DNA from: an uncultured Phycisphaerales bacterium
Lineage (GTDB): Bacteria; Planctomycetota; Phycisphaerae; Phycisphaerales; SM1A02
Assembly (NCBI GenBank): GCA_905480395.1
Contig: CAJQQE010000005.1
Location: 45,097-109,096, forward strand
Direction of reading: 5' to 3'
DNA: 64,000 nucleotides
Shown in pieces: positions 16,184 to 25,272 of the stretch. Below the pieces are notes generated by a model. That model did no database searches. It was given only the letters and a program-made list of their open reading frames with translations, and was not told where the DNA came from. Numbering within the stretch: the stretch's first letter is position 1; the number at the start of each line of letters is the position of its first letter. The translations under genes and the position numbers were made by a program.

Positions 16184-16408
16184 TCAGCCTTCGGAGGCGG
16201 GTCGAATCTGGCCGGCGACTGACGGTCCTTCTTCGTCGGCCACAATCTGCTCGGCGACCTCGCGTCGATGGACTGCAACTTCTCGTGGGAATTCAAACGC
16301 AAGTCTCACTCGGTCGCCCTTGATGACCGCCACTCGAACAACTCCGAGAGGGGACGCAGGGTCTCCGATGATGACTTCCTCGCCTTCGCGACGGGTGATG
16401 ACCAGCAT
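16184..16408 (-). CDS. csrA: Carbon storage regulator CsrA
   Basis: CsrA is a small dimeric RNA-binding protein that controls translation and stability of mRNAs by binding GGA motifs in hairpin loops. The 74-residue product is typical in length and sequence: MLVITRREGEEVIIGD, VRVAVIKGDRVRLAFEFPREVAVHRREV. The RNA-contact residues at the first strand (Leu/Val/Ile-Thr-Arg-Arg) and the C-terminal Arg of AVHRREV are present. AGGAGG (16417-16422 on the minus strand) lies 8 nt upstream of the ATG, inside a small hairpin loop, suggesting autoregulation. The NifU-domain gene lies upstream on the same strand, and the gene converges on the candidate Csr sponge RNA. Confidence 0.96.
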   Translation of the reverse strand: MLVITRREGEEVIIGDPASPLGVVRVAVIKGDRVRLAFEFPREVAVHRREVAEQIVADEEGPSVAGQIRPASEG

Positions 16409-16410
16409 GA

Positions 16411-16428
16411 TCAGGTCCTCCTGCCTGA
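16411..16428 (-). promoter_or_regulatory. Candidate CsrA autoregulatory hairpin over the csrA Shine-Dalgarno
   Basis: On the minus strand TCAGG pairs with CCTGA around the 8-nt loop CAGGAGGA, which contains the ribosome-binding site AGGAGG and two GGA triplets. CsrA binding here would block ribosome loading, as known for CsrA repression of target mRNAs. Confidence 0.45.
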
Positions 16429-16495
16429 GGCACGTCTTCCAAGAACAGGTTTCAGAACAGTCTGGCTCTGAGCCTGGGAAGCAGCCCGCCGAGAT

Positions 16496-16524
16496 CGTTC
16501 GGCTCTCTATAGGGTAGCCGAACG
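16496..16524. other. Inverted repeat between the NifU-domain gene and csrA
   Basis: A perfect 9-bp inverted repeat (16496-16504 and 16516-16524) flanks an 11-nt AT-rich centre containing CTATAG. No T-run follows on either strand, so it is not a canonical terminator. It could be an RNA structure after the NifU-domain gene or an operator upstream of csrA. Confidence 0.4.
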
Positions 16525-16583
16525 CGGTCGATCACAGAAGTGGAGATTGCGGGAATCTCGAGTCGACTCGGGAGGTCAAGGGT

Positions 16584-16844
16584 TTATTCGACCGCAATCA
16601 CGTCGGTCACTTCGGGAACTCGCTCGCGCAAATTCCGCGCAATGCCATCACGAAGGGTCATTTCGCTCGAGGGACAGCCAATACACGCTCCGAGGAATCG
16701 GATCTGTACCACACCAGTCTCAGAGATACTCAGGAGTTCGAAGTCGCCCCCGTCTTCTTGTACCCCAGGACGAATCAAGTCAAGAACCTGCTCCACGCGC
16801 GTTTGGAGCGGCTCGTTTGGGGCATTTGGTTCTGGATTATTCAT
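16584..16844 (-). CDS. NifU-like C-terminal domain protein (Fe-S cluster scaffold)
   Basis: The 86-residue protein is a stand-alone NifU C-terminal domain: VEQVLDLIRPGVQEDGGDFELLSI, IRFLGACIGCPSSEMTLRDGIARNL. The CIGC pair (Cys54 and Cys57) would bind or transfer an iron-sulfur cluster. Such proteins (NfuA/Nfu class) deliver Fe-S clusters to target enzymes in the cytoplasm. The gene lies upstream of csrA on the same strand with a gap of 175 nt holding a 9-bp inverted repeat. Confidence 0.92.
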   Translation of the reverse strand: MNNPEPNAPNEPLQTRVEQVLDLIRPGVQEDGGDFELLSISETGVVQIRFLGACIGCPSSEMTLRDGIARNLRERVPEVTDVIAVE

Positions 16845-17015
16845 GGCACGTTCTTTCGAAAGACTCCAAATGAACTCAATTCAGTTCCGGCCGAGACCTG
16901 AGCTCCAACCCACTCGATGATAGAGTCAAACCCAGTTCGTCGCCGATTGACGGTGGATCTCCGGCCCTTCGCAGGAGTCCCGTGGCGATGACGCCGGCAT
17001 GGAGGCCAGCATACC

Positions 17016-18515
17016 GTGACTTTCAGACGATTCTCGATTCCATCCACAGTCAAGGTGGCGCCAGGCCTCCTTTCATTCCACGCTCGATCGAAGACTCGGT
17101 TTGGCGGATATTGCCTGGCGGCCCTGTTGGTGATTGGCGGTGGTTGCGCACCAAAACCAATCGAGGATCCGGTCGCGGTGCTCTCAAACCCGAATGAGCT
17201 CACTGGTCGACACTTCGCCGCGATTCGGATGCTCGAGGCCACCGCTGATCCGGCAGTGACCAACCAGACGCTGAAGCGGGTGATCGTCGCCAATGGTTAC
17301 TTCATCGACGTTCGAGAAATGGCTTACCGCCGCATGCAGTCCATCGATCGGGAAGGACTGAAGAGGCTTCTGGAGATCCAGATGCCCAAGATCGATGCGC
17401 TTCAATGGCGGGCCCGGCTCTGTGAGTTGATTGCCGAAGAGCCATGGATTGAGATGACACCCACGTTGATTCGAGCTTGGGCGCAGCCGATGCCCAACTG
17501 GGTCGACACCCCCGCCGAGCGGCCGGAGCGTCTCGCGTTGGTGGAGATGTACGGAGAACCGAAACTACCCGACGTTTTGGTTCAGGTGATGCTGGATGCC
17601 GACCCGATCATCTCCGCCAATCTCCGAGCTCGCTGCTGGGAGTTGCTCATTGCCGAAGGGCAACGAGATCGGGTCATCTCACTGCTCGCAAGGAGTGAGA
17701 TCTCGCCGAACGACGGCATGTTCACTGATCTCCGCACCATTGCCGATCAAACCGGAATCATCCCTCGAAACCGGGAAGAGATCATCTGGGCCCGAACCCT
17801 CTGCCGACCGGAGAACGCTGGTTTTCTCGCGGCCGCCACAGAGGCAATCCGCCAGCTCCCCGAGGATCGCCGTGCCCAACTCGAACTGCGGGATCTGGGC
17901 ATCCTCGTCGCCGCCATGCGGATCGATCCGGGGCTTCTGGCGCAAGACGAAGCATCGCTGTACGCCGGACTGCGACGGGACATCGACGTTGACGGCCGCC
18001 GTCTCTACGCCGCGAATTTCACGGGTTGGAGTCAGTCTCACACCGAACGTCTCCGCGACGTGAAGGAGAAACTCTCCTGGAACGATTTATTGGCGATGCG
18101 CATCGCCATCGAATCGCTCTCGATCGACGCCGTCCTGGATCATGTGTTCGACTACGCAGAGCGCGATCTCCTCGACGACGAGACCGAGTTTGGCGGGGTG
18201 ATTGGCGTCGACCCGAAAGGCCGGATCGAACTTCTGGAGTTTCCGCCCCGGATTCGAAGAGGCGACAACCGATTTGAGGCGACGCAAGATTTGTTCGACG
18301 CGGCGTATACCGGCGTGTTCCATTTCCATAATCACGCTCAGGAATTCGACAACGCAGACTATGCTGGACCGCATATGGGCGACTTCGCGTATGCCGAAGC
18401 GACGCGAGCCAACTGCCTCGTGTTTACGTTCATCAATAGTCGGACGATCAACGCAGACTTTTATCGCCACGGCGGAATCGTGGTCGACCTCGGGACGTTT
18501 CGCCGGCCGGATTGA
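17016..18515 (+). CDS. Hypothetical lipoprotein
   Basis: The 499-residue protein has a long N-terminal leader of about 30 residues, then a hydrophobic stretch GGYCLAALLVIGGGC ending in a lipobox-like GGGC, so it is probably a lipoprotein. The mature part is mostly helical. The C-terminal 120 residues include HFHNHAQEFDNADYAGPHMGDFAYAEATRANCLVFTFINSRTINADFY, whose His/Asp cluster resembles a JAB/metalloprotease-type pocket; this assignment is tentative. GGAGG about 11 nt before the GTG start supports it. The next gene (membrane M48 protease) starts 47 nt downstream on the same strand, suggesting a shared envelope function. Confidence 0.65.
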   Translation: MTFRRFSIPSTVKVAPGLLSFHARSKTRFGGYCLAALLVIGGGCAPKPIEDPVAVLSNPNELTGRHFAAIRMLEATADPAVTNQTLKRVIVANGYFIDVREMAYRRMQSIDREGLKRLLEIQMPKIDALQWRARLCELIAEEPWIEMTPTLIRAWAQPMPNWVDTPAERPERLALVEMYGEPKLPDVLVQVMLDADPIISANLRARCWELLIAEGQRDRVISLLARSEISPNDGMFTDLRTIADQTGIIPRNREEIIWARTLCRPENAGFLAAATEAIRQLPEDRRAQLELRDLGILVAAMRIDPGLLAQDEASLYAGLRRDIDVDGRRLYAANFTGWSQSHTERLRDVKEKLSWNDLLAMRIAIESLSIDAVLDHVFDYAERDLLDDETEFGGVIGVDPKGRIELLEFPPRIRRGDNRFEATQDLFDAAYTGVFHFHNHAQEFDNADYAGPHMGDFAYAEATRANCLVFTFINSRTINADFYRHGGIVVDLGTFRRPD

Positions 18516-18562
18516 GCTTTGGTTTTCGTTTGATCTTGGACGTCTTGGTTGACGAAAGTTCC

Positions 18563-20140
18563 ATGACGACTCTGGATGGGGCCAGGTTCGGCGGGGAGCC
18601 GCCACCTGGGCAGGCTAGAAACGATGGGTCCAGGAGAGATTTCGGCTTGCAGGTCCTGCTCATCATTCTCGTCGCCGTCGTGTTGCTTCCCCAGGCTTCT
18701 TCGGGGATGGGTGATGGGATTTCAGCCGCCGTGAGCATCGGGTTGGTCTTGTCCGGGACGGCGCTACTTCTACTCCTCGCCGTGATCAATTCAAAACGAC
18801 TTCTGCGGCGTCTTGCGGTTGGGGATCCTGGGCCGCAGTTTGAACGCGCCACTCGTCAACTTCGTCTGGTGCAGTGGGTCGCCGTGGGAATCGTTGTCGC
18901 CGGGGTTCTTCTTCTTGGTTTCAGAGACGCGGTGCAGGCGATGGTCGGCGACGTCCTGATCCTCGACGAGATCATCACCATCGCCCCGGCGCTGGTTGCC
19001 ATCACCGCCGCGTGGTGGATCTTTCATCCTTTCGAACATCAGGCCCGTGAGGCCACGCTGTTACGGCGGCTCGACGATGGGCTTCCGATTCATCCGATCC
19101 CCACTCGCGCGGGTTGGGTATCGATGCAGGTTCGGACGCAGATGTTGATCATTCTTCTTCCCCTCGGCCTCTTGGCAGTGACCGGTGAATTGGTTCGACT
19201 GGCCATCGACGCGAGTGATGCTGATCTCCCCGAGTGGGTGCCGGCCCTCGGGTCGGCGGCCATGGTCATCCCCATCGCACTCGCGGCGCCGGGGCTCGTG
19301 GTTCGGGTGCTCGGGGCACGGCCGTTCCCGGAGGGCGAGATCCGCTCGACGCTGCTCCGGATGTGCGTGCAGGCGAAGGTGCCGGTTCGGGAGATTCTTC
19401 TCTGGCCGACGGGAGGAAGCATGGTTAACGCCGGGGTGACGGGATTCATCGGTCCGTTGCGATGGGTCCTCCTGACGGATGGGCTCATCGACACGCTCCG
19501 ACGAGAACAGGTCATGGCGGTGATGGCCCACGAACTGGCGCACGCCCGTCGACATCACATGCCTTGGATGGCGGTGGCCTTAATCGCGCTGGCGATGCTT
19601 TGTGCCGAAATCGCCGACCCTTTTATCGTCGCGCTTCGTACCGCCAGCCTGGAGGCCGGCGGTACTGCCGCCGTCATCGATCAACAACTTTGGTGGATCG
19701 ATATCGGGGCGACCGGTCTGGTGTTACTGGGCACGCTGGTGGGATTCGGCTGGGTCTCTCGCCGATTTGAGCGACAAGCGGACGCTTTCGCCGCGGTTCG
19801 CATGTCCGTCGATGCCGAGGATCGTCCGTTACCGCAGGTCTCTGCGGAAGGCGTGGACGCCATGCGTTCGGCGCTGTTGGCGGTGGCGGGGGTCAATGGG
19901 GTGGCGATGAAGCGATTCACTTGGCGGCATGGTTCGATCGACGCTCGACGTCGGCATCTGCTGACGCTTCTTGACCGTCCAATTGATCGACTCCCCATTG
20001 ATCGAGTAGTTCGAGCGATCCTCGCGGTGGCGGTGCTGGTCGTGGCTGCGGTGCTGCTCCGTTGGTCGCTCCAAGACTCCACAATTTTTCAGGAAGCGGG
20101 CGCTGATTCGCCCGCCATGGTCACCATCGAGGGACAATGA
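18563..20140 (+). CDS. Membrane-bound M48 family metalloprotease
   Basis: The 525-residue protein has about seven hydrophobic segments before and around the protease core. The zinc motif is HELAH at about residues 323-327 (VMAHELAHARRHH), followed by two further membrane segments and the third ligand region RRFERQADAFAA. This is the HtpX/Ste24-like architecture of integral-membrane M48 peptidases, which cleave membrane proteins on the cytoplasmic side. The frame is open to a TTG at 18512, but the ATG at 18563 is the more natural start. It lies in a run of same-strand genes, 4 nt before dapF, so it is probably co-transcribed with it. Confidence 0.85.
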   Translation: MTTLDGARFGGEPPPGQARNDGSRRDFGLQVLLIILVAVVLLPQASSGMGDGISAAVSIGLVLSGTALLLLLAVINSKRLLRRLAVGDPGPQFERATRQLRLVQWVAVGIVVAGVLLLGFRDAVQAMVGDVLILDEIITIAPALVAITAAWWIFHPFEHQAREATLLRRLDDGLPIHPIPTRAGWVSMQVRTQMLIILLPLGLLAVTGELVRLAIDASDADLPEWVPALGSAAMVIPIALAAPGLVVRVLGARPFPEGEIRSTLLRMCVQAKVPVREILLWPTGGSMVNAGVTGFIGPLRWVLLTDGLIDTLRREQVMAVMAHELAHARRHHMPWMAVALIALAMLCAEIADPFIVALRTASLEAGGTAAVIDQQLWWIDIGATGLVLLGTLVGFGWVSRRFERQADAFAAVRMSVDAEDRPLPQVSAEGVDAMRSALLAVAGVNGVAMKRFTWRHGSIDARRRHLLTLLDRPIDRLPIDRVVRAILAVAVLVVAAVLLRWSLQDSTIFQEAGADSPAMVTIEGQ

Positions 20141-20144
20141 CGTC

Positions 20145-21089
20145 ATGCACTTCGTCAAGATGCACGGTCTCGGGAATGATTACCTGTTTGTCGACGGTCG
20201 CCACGACCGGATCGCAGATCCTTCCGCCGCCAGTCGCCTGGTGAGTGATCGCCATCGCGGTATCGGCGCTGATGGGCTGATCATCATCGACCCCCCTCAG
20301 GATCCCGCGAATCACGCCCGGATGCGGATGTTCAATGCCGATGGCAGCGATGGCGAGATGTGTGGCAACGGCATTCGATGCGTCGCGAAGTATCTGGTCG
20401 ATCGTGGCATTACCGACGCCCAACCGCTGCGAGTTGAGACTGCCGGAGGCATTCGATTGCTGACTTGGCACCGAGATGCGGTGGGCACGGTCGGGACGGT
20501 CACCGTCGACATGGGGGCTCCATCTCTGGCGGCCGCTTCAATCCCCGCCAACCTGCCGGGCCAGGACCGAGACGAACCGGTGGTTGCATGTTCCTTTGAT
20601 CCAGTCGATTTTGGGATTAGTCGGGAGGATGCGCGGCGGTTCGGGATGCAATCGTCGTTGACCTTGGTGTCAATGGGAAATCCCCACGCGGTGATTTTCT
20701 GCAGCGATGTTGACGCCGCACCGCTCGAGCGCCTTGGTCCGATCGTCGAATCGCACGCGTGGTTTCCGAATCGGATCAATCTTCATCTCGTGGAGGTGAC
20801 TGGGCCTCGTTCGGTGCGAATGCGGACGTGGGAGCGTGGGAGTGGTGTGACCCAAGCCTGCGGGACAGGGGCCTGCGCCGTCTGCGTGGCCTGCCTGCTC
20901 GAAGGGCGGGCCGCATCGCCGCTGGAGGCGACGCTGCCGGGTGGACGATTGCAAATGGAATGGTCGGGGCAGCCCGGCGACTCGGTGTCGATGTCGGGGC
21001 CGGCGTCCGAGGTATTTGAAGGTGACATCGATCTCGCGGCACTGGCCGCCCAAGCCGCCGGGAACGACCGGCAGGAGTTGAAGACATGA
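20145..21089 (+). CDS. dapF: Diaminopimelate epimerase
   Basis: DapF converts LL- to meso-diaminopimelate, the last DAP-specific step before lysine and peptidoglycan. The 314-residue protein shows the two half-domains, each with a catalytic cysteine: NADGSDGEMCGNGIRC (Cys73) and GVTQACGTGACA (Cys239), plus the N-terminal KMHGLGNDY signature. Its length is slightly above the usual ~275. The following M20 peptidase gene overlaps it by 4 nt (ATGA), so the two are translationally coupled. Confidence 0.95.
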   Translation: MHFVKMHGLGNDYLFVDGRHDRIADPSAASRLVSDRHRGIGADGLIIIDPPQDPANHARMRMFNADGSDGEMCGNGIRCVAKYLVDRGITDAQPLRVETAGGIRLLTWHRDAVGTVGTVTVDMGAPSLAAASIPANLPGQDRDEPVVACSFDPVDFGISREDARRFGMQSSLTLVSMGNPHAVIFCSDVDAAPLERLGPIVESHAWFPNRINLHLVEVTGPRSVRMRTWERGSGVTQACGTGACAVCVACLLEGRAASPLEATLPGGRLQMEWSGQPGDSVSMSGPASEVFEGDIDLAALAAQAAGNDRQELKT

Positions 21090-22393
21090 CCATTGATCTC
21101 GATCGGCTCGACGAGTTTGAGAAACGCATCGCGGCTGCGGTGGGGATCCGCGACGATCAGATGCGGCACGAACTTGCTGAATTCGTGGCGATTCCCACCG
21201 GTTTCAATCACACGCCCGGCTTAGAGGCGCTTCGGGCATTGTTGGCCACGCGGCTCGAGACCGTTGGCGCGACGTTGGAGAGTACGCCGGGTCGACCTCG
21301 GCCCGGTTGGATCAAGATCCGAACTGGTTCGGATGATCCAGAGGCGGCCGCGGTCACCGAGGATGTTCCACCGATGCTCGTGGCTCGCCACGCCGTGGAT
21401 GACGGGCGGGAGGCGGTCCGCTTCATGATCTGCGGTCATCTCGATACGGTTCACGATCCTCACGGTCCCTTTCAAGTGCTCTCGGACGACGTGGGCGGTT
21501 TGGCACATGGCCCGGGCGTGATGGACATGAAGGGAGGGCTCTTGGTGGCGATCACCGCACTTGAGGTCCTCAAGGAACTCGGGCGACCATTGGATTGGAC
21601 GGTCGCACTGGTCCCCGACGAAGAGACCGGTACCTATTTCTCGGAGCAGGCGTTGCTTGAAGTGGCCGCCGGACACGACGTTGGCCTCGTCCTTGAACCC
21701 GCGCTCCCCGACGGTTCGCTGGTGGTTGAGCGAATGGGTTCCGGCGCATTCATGATCGAAGCGCACGGACGGGCAACGCATGTCGGCCGAGCCTTCGCCG
21801 AGGGGCGATCAGCAGTGCTGGCCATCGCTCGGGCGATCATCGAGATCTCCGCCCTTGCTGATGCCGACGAGGGACGCATCGTCAATATCGGCCCCATGCA
21901 CGGTGGTCAGGTCACCAACGCCGTCGCCCACCACGCGCGGTGCTGGGGCAACGTGCGGTACCGCGACGAGGCGACCCGGCAGGACCTTGAGCGGTCGATT
22001 CGCGAAGTCGTCGAGGATCTCAACCAGCAAATGGGGGCCGAGTCGGACGATCCTCCGAGACTCGTGGCCCACACCGCGTTCATCCGGGCTGCCAAACCCT
22101 CGACGCCGGAGGTTCTGGCGCTCGCGGAGACCGCCCGGAAGGCCAGCGAGGATCTTGGGCATCCGATGCCTTTCGCCGCTACCGGCGGGGTCTGCGACGG
22201 CAATGTGATTCAACAGGCTGGCGTGCCAACCATCGACACTTTAGGGGTCCGGGGGGGCGGAATGCACCGTCCTGACGAACATGTCCAGCTGGAGAGCCTC
22301 GTGGAGCGGGCGACCCTGTTTGCGATCCTGCTGCATCGGCTTGATCGTGACGGATTCGGGGGAAGGTCAGGATCCGGGCGGTCGATATCATGA
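21086..22393 (+). CDS. M20 family metallopeptidase (amidohydrolase/desuccinylase type)
   Basis: The 435-residue protein shows M20 signatures: MICGHLDTVHD (first metal His/Asp), GPGVMDMKGGLLVAITAL, VPDEETGTYFS (catalytic Glu-Glu) and a dimerisation domain around GRATHVGRAFAEGRSAV. Family members include DapE, ArgE and glutamate carboxypeptidase and cleave acyl or peptidyl amide bonds with two zinc ions. It is coupled to dapF by an ATGA overlap and precedes an AstC/AstA/AstD-like cluster, so an N-succinyl-amino-acid desuccinylase role is attractive for either pathway; the substrate is not determined. Confidence 0.85.
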   Translation: MTIDLDRLDEFEKRIAAAVGIRDDQMRHELAEFVAIPTGFNHTPGLEALRALLATRLETVGATLESTPGRPRPGWIKIRTGSDDPEAAAVTEDVPPMLVARHAVDDGREAVRFMICGHLDTVHDPHGPFQVLSDDVGGLAHGPGVMDMKGGLLVAITALEVLKELGRPLDWTVALVPDEETGTYFSEQALLEVAAGHDVGLVLEPALPDGSLVVERMGSGAFMIEAHGRATHVGRAFAEGRSAVLAIARAIIEISALADADEGRIVNIGPMHGGQVTNAVAHHARCWGNVRYRDEATRQDLERSIREVVEDLNQQMGAESDDPPRLVAHTAFIRAAKPSTPEVLALAETARKASEDLGHPMPFAATGGVCDGNVIQQAGVPTIDTLGVRGGGMHRPDEHVQLESLVERATLFAILLHRLDRDGFGGRSGSGRSIS

Positions 22394-22545
22394 GGTACTA
22401 ATTCGGGAGGGCCTTGATCCGGATGGCCCCATTCTGGCCGCCTCGACAGGCCCGATTTTCCGCCCGTTCGAACGTTTTTCGTCCTTTGACTCCCCATCGA
22501 GTCAGTTCTTATCAACCTCGGATCAATTTCCAGGAGGTCAGTCGC

Positions 22546-23985
22546 GTGAGCATGCCCCAGTCAGTTACGGTCGCCGATTCATTCCGTCAGAGCCCAGAAG
22601 TCGTCGCGGCGCTCGACGCGGTGATTCAGCGGCTCGAGTCCTCGCAGGCATCGATCACCGATGCTCGACCTCCAGTCGATGGCGGTACTGAGACGCTCGA
22701 AGGGTGGCTCGCCCGTTCCAAGGAAGCCCGCGGTAAAGGGGCGCTCTATCCCTACGTCGGAAGCGGCATCGGCAACGGGCCGCTGGTCGAGCTCGTCGAT
22801 GGCTCGGTCAAATGGGACATGATCAACGGCATCGGCGTTCACATGTTCGGGCACAGCGACCCCGGTCTGGTTCGGGTTGCATTGGAATCGGCGCTGGGCG
22901 ACGTGGTGATGGAGGGAAATCTCCAATACAACTCTGAGAGCATCGAGATTGCGGAGTTTCTCTCGCAGGAAGCCGCGAAAGGGTCTCGGCTCAGCAGTTG
23001 TTTCACCACCAACTCCGGCGCCATGGCCAACGAGAGCGCGCTCAAAGTCTGCCAGCAGAAGACCAACGGCGCTCCTCGGGTTATTGCGTTTCAAGATTGC
23101 TTCATGGGGCGGTCGACGACCATGGCCCAAATCGGCGACTCGGCCGCAGGCCGCGTCGGCATCCCGTTGAATGCGCACGTCGATTACATGCCGTTCTACG
23201 ATCCCGCAATGGGAGAACGATCAATCCAGATGGCAGTGTGGCATCTCGATCAGTATCTCAAGCGATACCCAGGACAGCACAGCTGTTTCATCTTCGAACT
23301 CGTCCAAGGCGAAGGCGGATTCCGCACGGCGCCGCGGGAGTTCTTTGTGCCGCTCATGGAGATGTGCCGCGAGCGTGGGGTCCCGGTCTGGGATGACGAG
23401 GTCCAGACTTTCGGCCGCAACACCGAGATGTATTATTACGACGTGTTGGGTTTGGGCGAATACGTCGACGTCCTGACCCTTGGCAAGATGAGCCAGATTT
23501 GTGCCTGTCTCTATACGGATGAATTCAATCCGAAGCCGGGGCTCTTGAGCGGGACGTTCATCGGTTCAAGCAGTGCCTTGCAGGTTGGCCACGCGGCGCT
23601 TCGCCGGCTTCGCGACGGCGGCTACTACGGCCCCGATGGTCGGATCGCCGGGCTGCAAAATGCTTTCCGCGAGCATGCCAACGCCTTTGTAGCCAAGCAT
23701 CCAGAATGGTTCCCACCCGCGGTCGACACGCTTGGTCGTCCGATGACCGAGATGGTGGCCGGCACCGGTGGCATGTGCCGGCTGACGCCTTTTGGCGGTA
23801 GCCGAGCGAAGATCATGAAGGCGTTACACATCATGTTTGCGGAAGGACTTATTGCCTTCATTTGCGGACATGATCCATATCACCTTCGATTCCTTCCACC
23901 GGTCGGTGTGATGAAGCCGGCCCAATTCGGGCCCGTCTTCGAAGTGCTCGAACGCTCGTTCGAGAAGGTTGACCTCGCGGATTGA
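22546..23985 (+). CDS. Class III PLP-dependent aminotransferase (AstC/ArgD-like role)
   Basis: The 479-residue protein carries class III aminotransferase features: TNSGAMANESALKV, the PLP-contacting VWDDEVQTFGRN, and the Schiff-base lysine in VLTLGKMSQ. It starts at GTG 22546, with AGGAGG at 22532-22537 spaced 8 nt; an ATG lies 6 nt further in. Because the next two genes encode an AstA-like succinyltransferase and an AstD-like dehydrogenase, it is probably the omega-aminotransferase that turns N-succinylornithine (or a similar omega-amine) into the semialdehyde. Lysine 6-aminotransferase or GABA transaminase activity cannot be excluded from sequence alone. Confidence 0.85.
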   Translation: MSMPQSVTVADSFRQSPEVVAALDAVIQRLESSQASITDARPPVDGGTETLEGWLARSKEARGKGALYPYVGSGIGNGPLVELVDGSVKWDMINGIGVHMFGHSDPGLVRVALESALGDVVMEGNLQYNSESIEIAEFLSQEAAKGSRLSSCFTTNSGAMANESALKVCQQKTNGAPRVIAFQDCFMGRSTTMAQIGDSAAGRVGIPLNAHVDYMPFYDPAMGERSIQMAVWHLDQYLKRYPGQHSCFIFELVQGEGGFRTAPREFFVPLMEMCRERGVPVWDDEVQTFGRNTEMYYYDVLGLGEYVDVLTLGKMSQICACLYTDEFNPKPGLLSGTFIGSSSALQVGHAALRRLRDGGYYGPDGRIAGLQNAFREHANAFVAKHPEWFPPAVDTLGRPMTEMVAGTGGMCRLTPFGGSRAKIMKALHIMFAEGLIAFICGHDPYHLRFLPPVGVMKPAQFGPVFEVLERSFEKVDLAD

Positions 23986-24057
23986 GTCTTGGTCCGCTCG
24001 CACCCCCGACGATGTTCGTCGCGGGGATTAGATCGAAGGTTGGCAGGAGGCACAAGC

Positions 24058-25131
24058 ATGTTCGTCATCCGTCAAGTCGCGACCGAGGACGTGACCACGC
24101 TTCTCAAACTCGCGAAGATGGTTCATTTCATCAACCTCCCACCCGACCGCGACATCATTGCCGCGAAGGTTGTGCGCAGTCGCCATAGTTTCGGCAAGCA
24201 GGCTCGCGACCCGCGAGAACGAAACTTCATGTTCGTGTTAGAGGATCTGGGGACCGGCAACGTGATCGGCACCAGTGCGATCCTTTCCTGCATCTCCTGG
24301 CCCGGTCACCCGCACGTCTATCTCGAGGTCAGCCGCAAGGAATTCTGGAGTGATGATCTGCAGCAGGGCAACACTCAGGTGATGCTGACGCTGGGCGAAG
24401 ACGTCTCTGGTCCGAGCGAGATGGGCGGATTGATCTTGGCCCCCGGGTATCGGGGTCACGCCGAGCGACTCGGCGGATTTCTCTCGATGGTTCGCTTCCA
24501 CTTTATGGGCCTTCATCGCCGTCAATTCAACAAGCGGGTGATCGCGGAAATGATGGGTGCGATCACCCCGGACAGTCACAATCTTCTCTGGGACTATTTG
24601 GGCCGTCGGTTCATCAATCTCTCCTACAAAGAAGCCGATCTTTTCTGCCAGCATTCCAAAGAGTTCATGACCGCGCTCTTTCCGCGCGAGCCCATCTATG
24701 CGTCGTTGCTTCCCCCCGAAGCGAGAAACCTCATCGCCCGCGAGAGCGATGAGACCGGCCCCGCCCGACGGATGCTTGAGCGACAGGGATTTGAGTACAA
24801 GGGGCATATTGATCCCTTTGATGGCGGGCCGTACCTCGAAGCAGTCCGAGATCGAATTCCGCTCGTCGAGTCAACCGGCCGATTCAACCTGACCGGCCCG
24901 CTTTCCGGAACCGGAACATCGACGGGTATTGTCTCTTGCGAGGGTGATCAGGGATTCCGGTCGGTCCAGACGAGTTTTACGGTGCGAGGTGATGGGGTTC
25001 GAATCTCTGCGGATGCCATCGAAGCCATCGGCGCCGCCCGAGGTTCCGCGCTCGGGGTGACGGCGTTGCCAAAGGGTGCCTCCGAAAAAACCAAGAAGCC
25101 CAAGAAGTCGAAGAAAGCGAAAAAGTCATAG
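24058..25131 (+). CDS. astA: Arginine/ornithine N-succinyltransferase
   Basis: AstA transfers succinyl from succinyl-CoA to the alpha-amino group of arginine (or ornithine), opening the AST route of arginine catabolism. The 357-residue protein matches the family (FVIRQVATEDVTTLLKLA, FMFVLEDLGTGNVIGTSAI, MGGLILAPGYRGHAERLG, FNKRVIAEMMG). The start is the ATG at 24058 with AGGAGG spaced 7 nt. The last ~15 residues are an unusual Lys/Pro tail with eight lysines. It lies between the aminotransferase and AstD-like genes. astB and astE are not in the window, so the substrate may be ornithine rather than arginine. Confidence 0.88.
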   Translation: MFVIRQVATEDVTTLLKLAKMVHFINLPPDRDIIAAKVVRSRHSFGKQARDPRERNFMFVLEDLGTGNVIGTSAILSCISWPGHPHVYLEVSRKEFWSDDLQQGNTQVMLTLGEDVSGPSEMGGLILAPGYRGHAERLGGFLSMVRFHFMGLHRRQFNKRVIAEMMGAITPDSHNLLWDYLGRRFINLSYKEADLFCQHSKEFMTALFPREPIYASLLPPEARNLIARESDETGPARRMLERQGFEYKGHIDPFDGGPYLEAVRDRIPLVESTGRFNLTGPLSGTGTSTGIVSCEGDQGFRSVQTSFTVRGDGVRISADAIEAIGAARGSALGVTALPKGASEKTKKPKKSKKAKKS

Positions 25132-25272
25132 TTCGGGGTGAATGAATCGCGTCGTGTCGAATCATCGAAGATCCCTCGATAGGGACCCTGGAGATTCGGA
25201 GACCGCCGCGTCCCGGATCGTTCTATAGAAATCACGACGGCTCACCTTCGGGCCGCTCGGAGACCAAGCATC

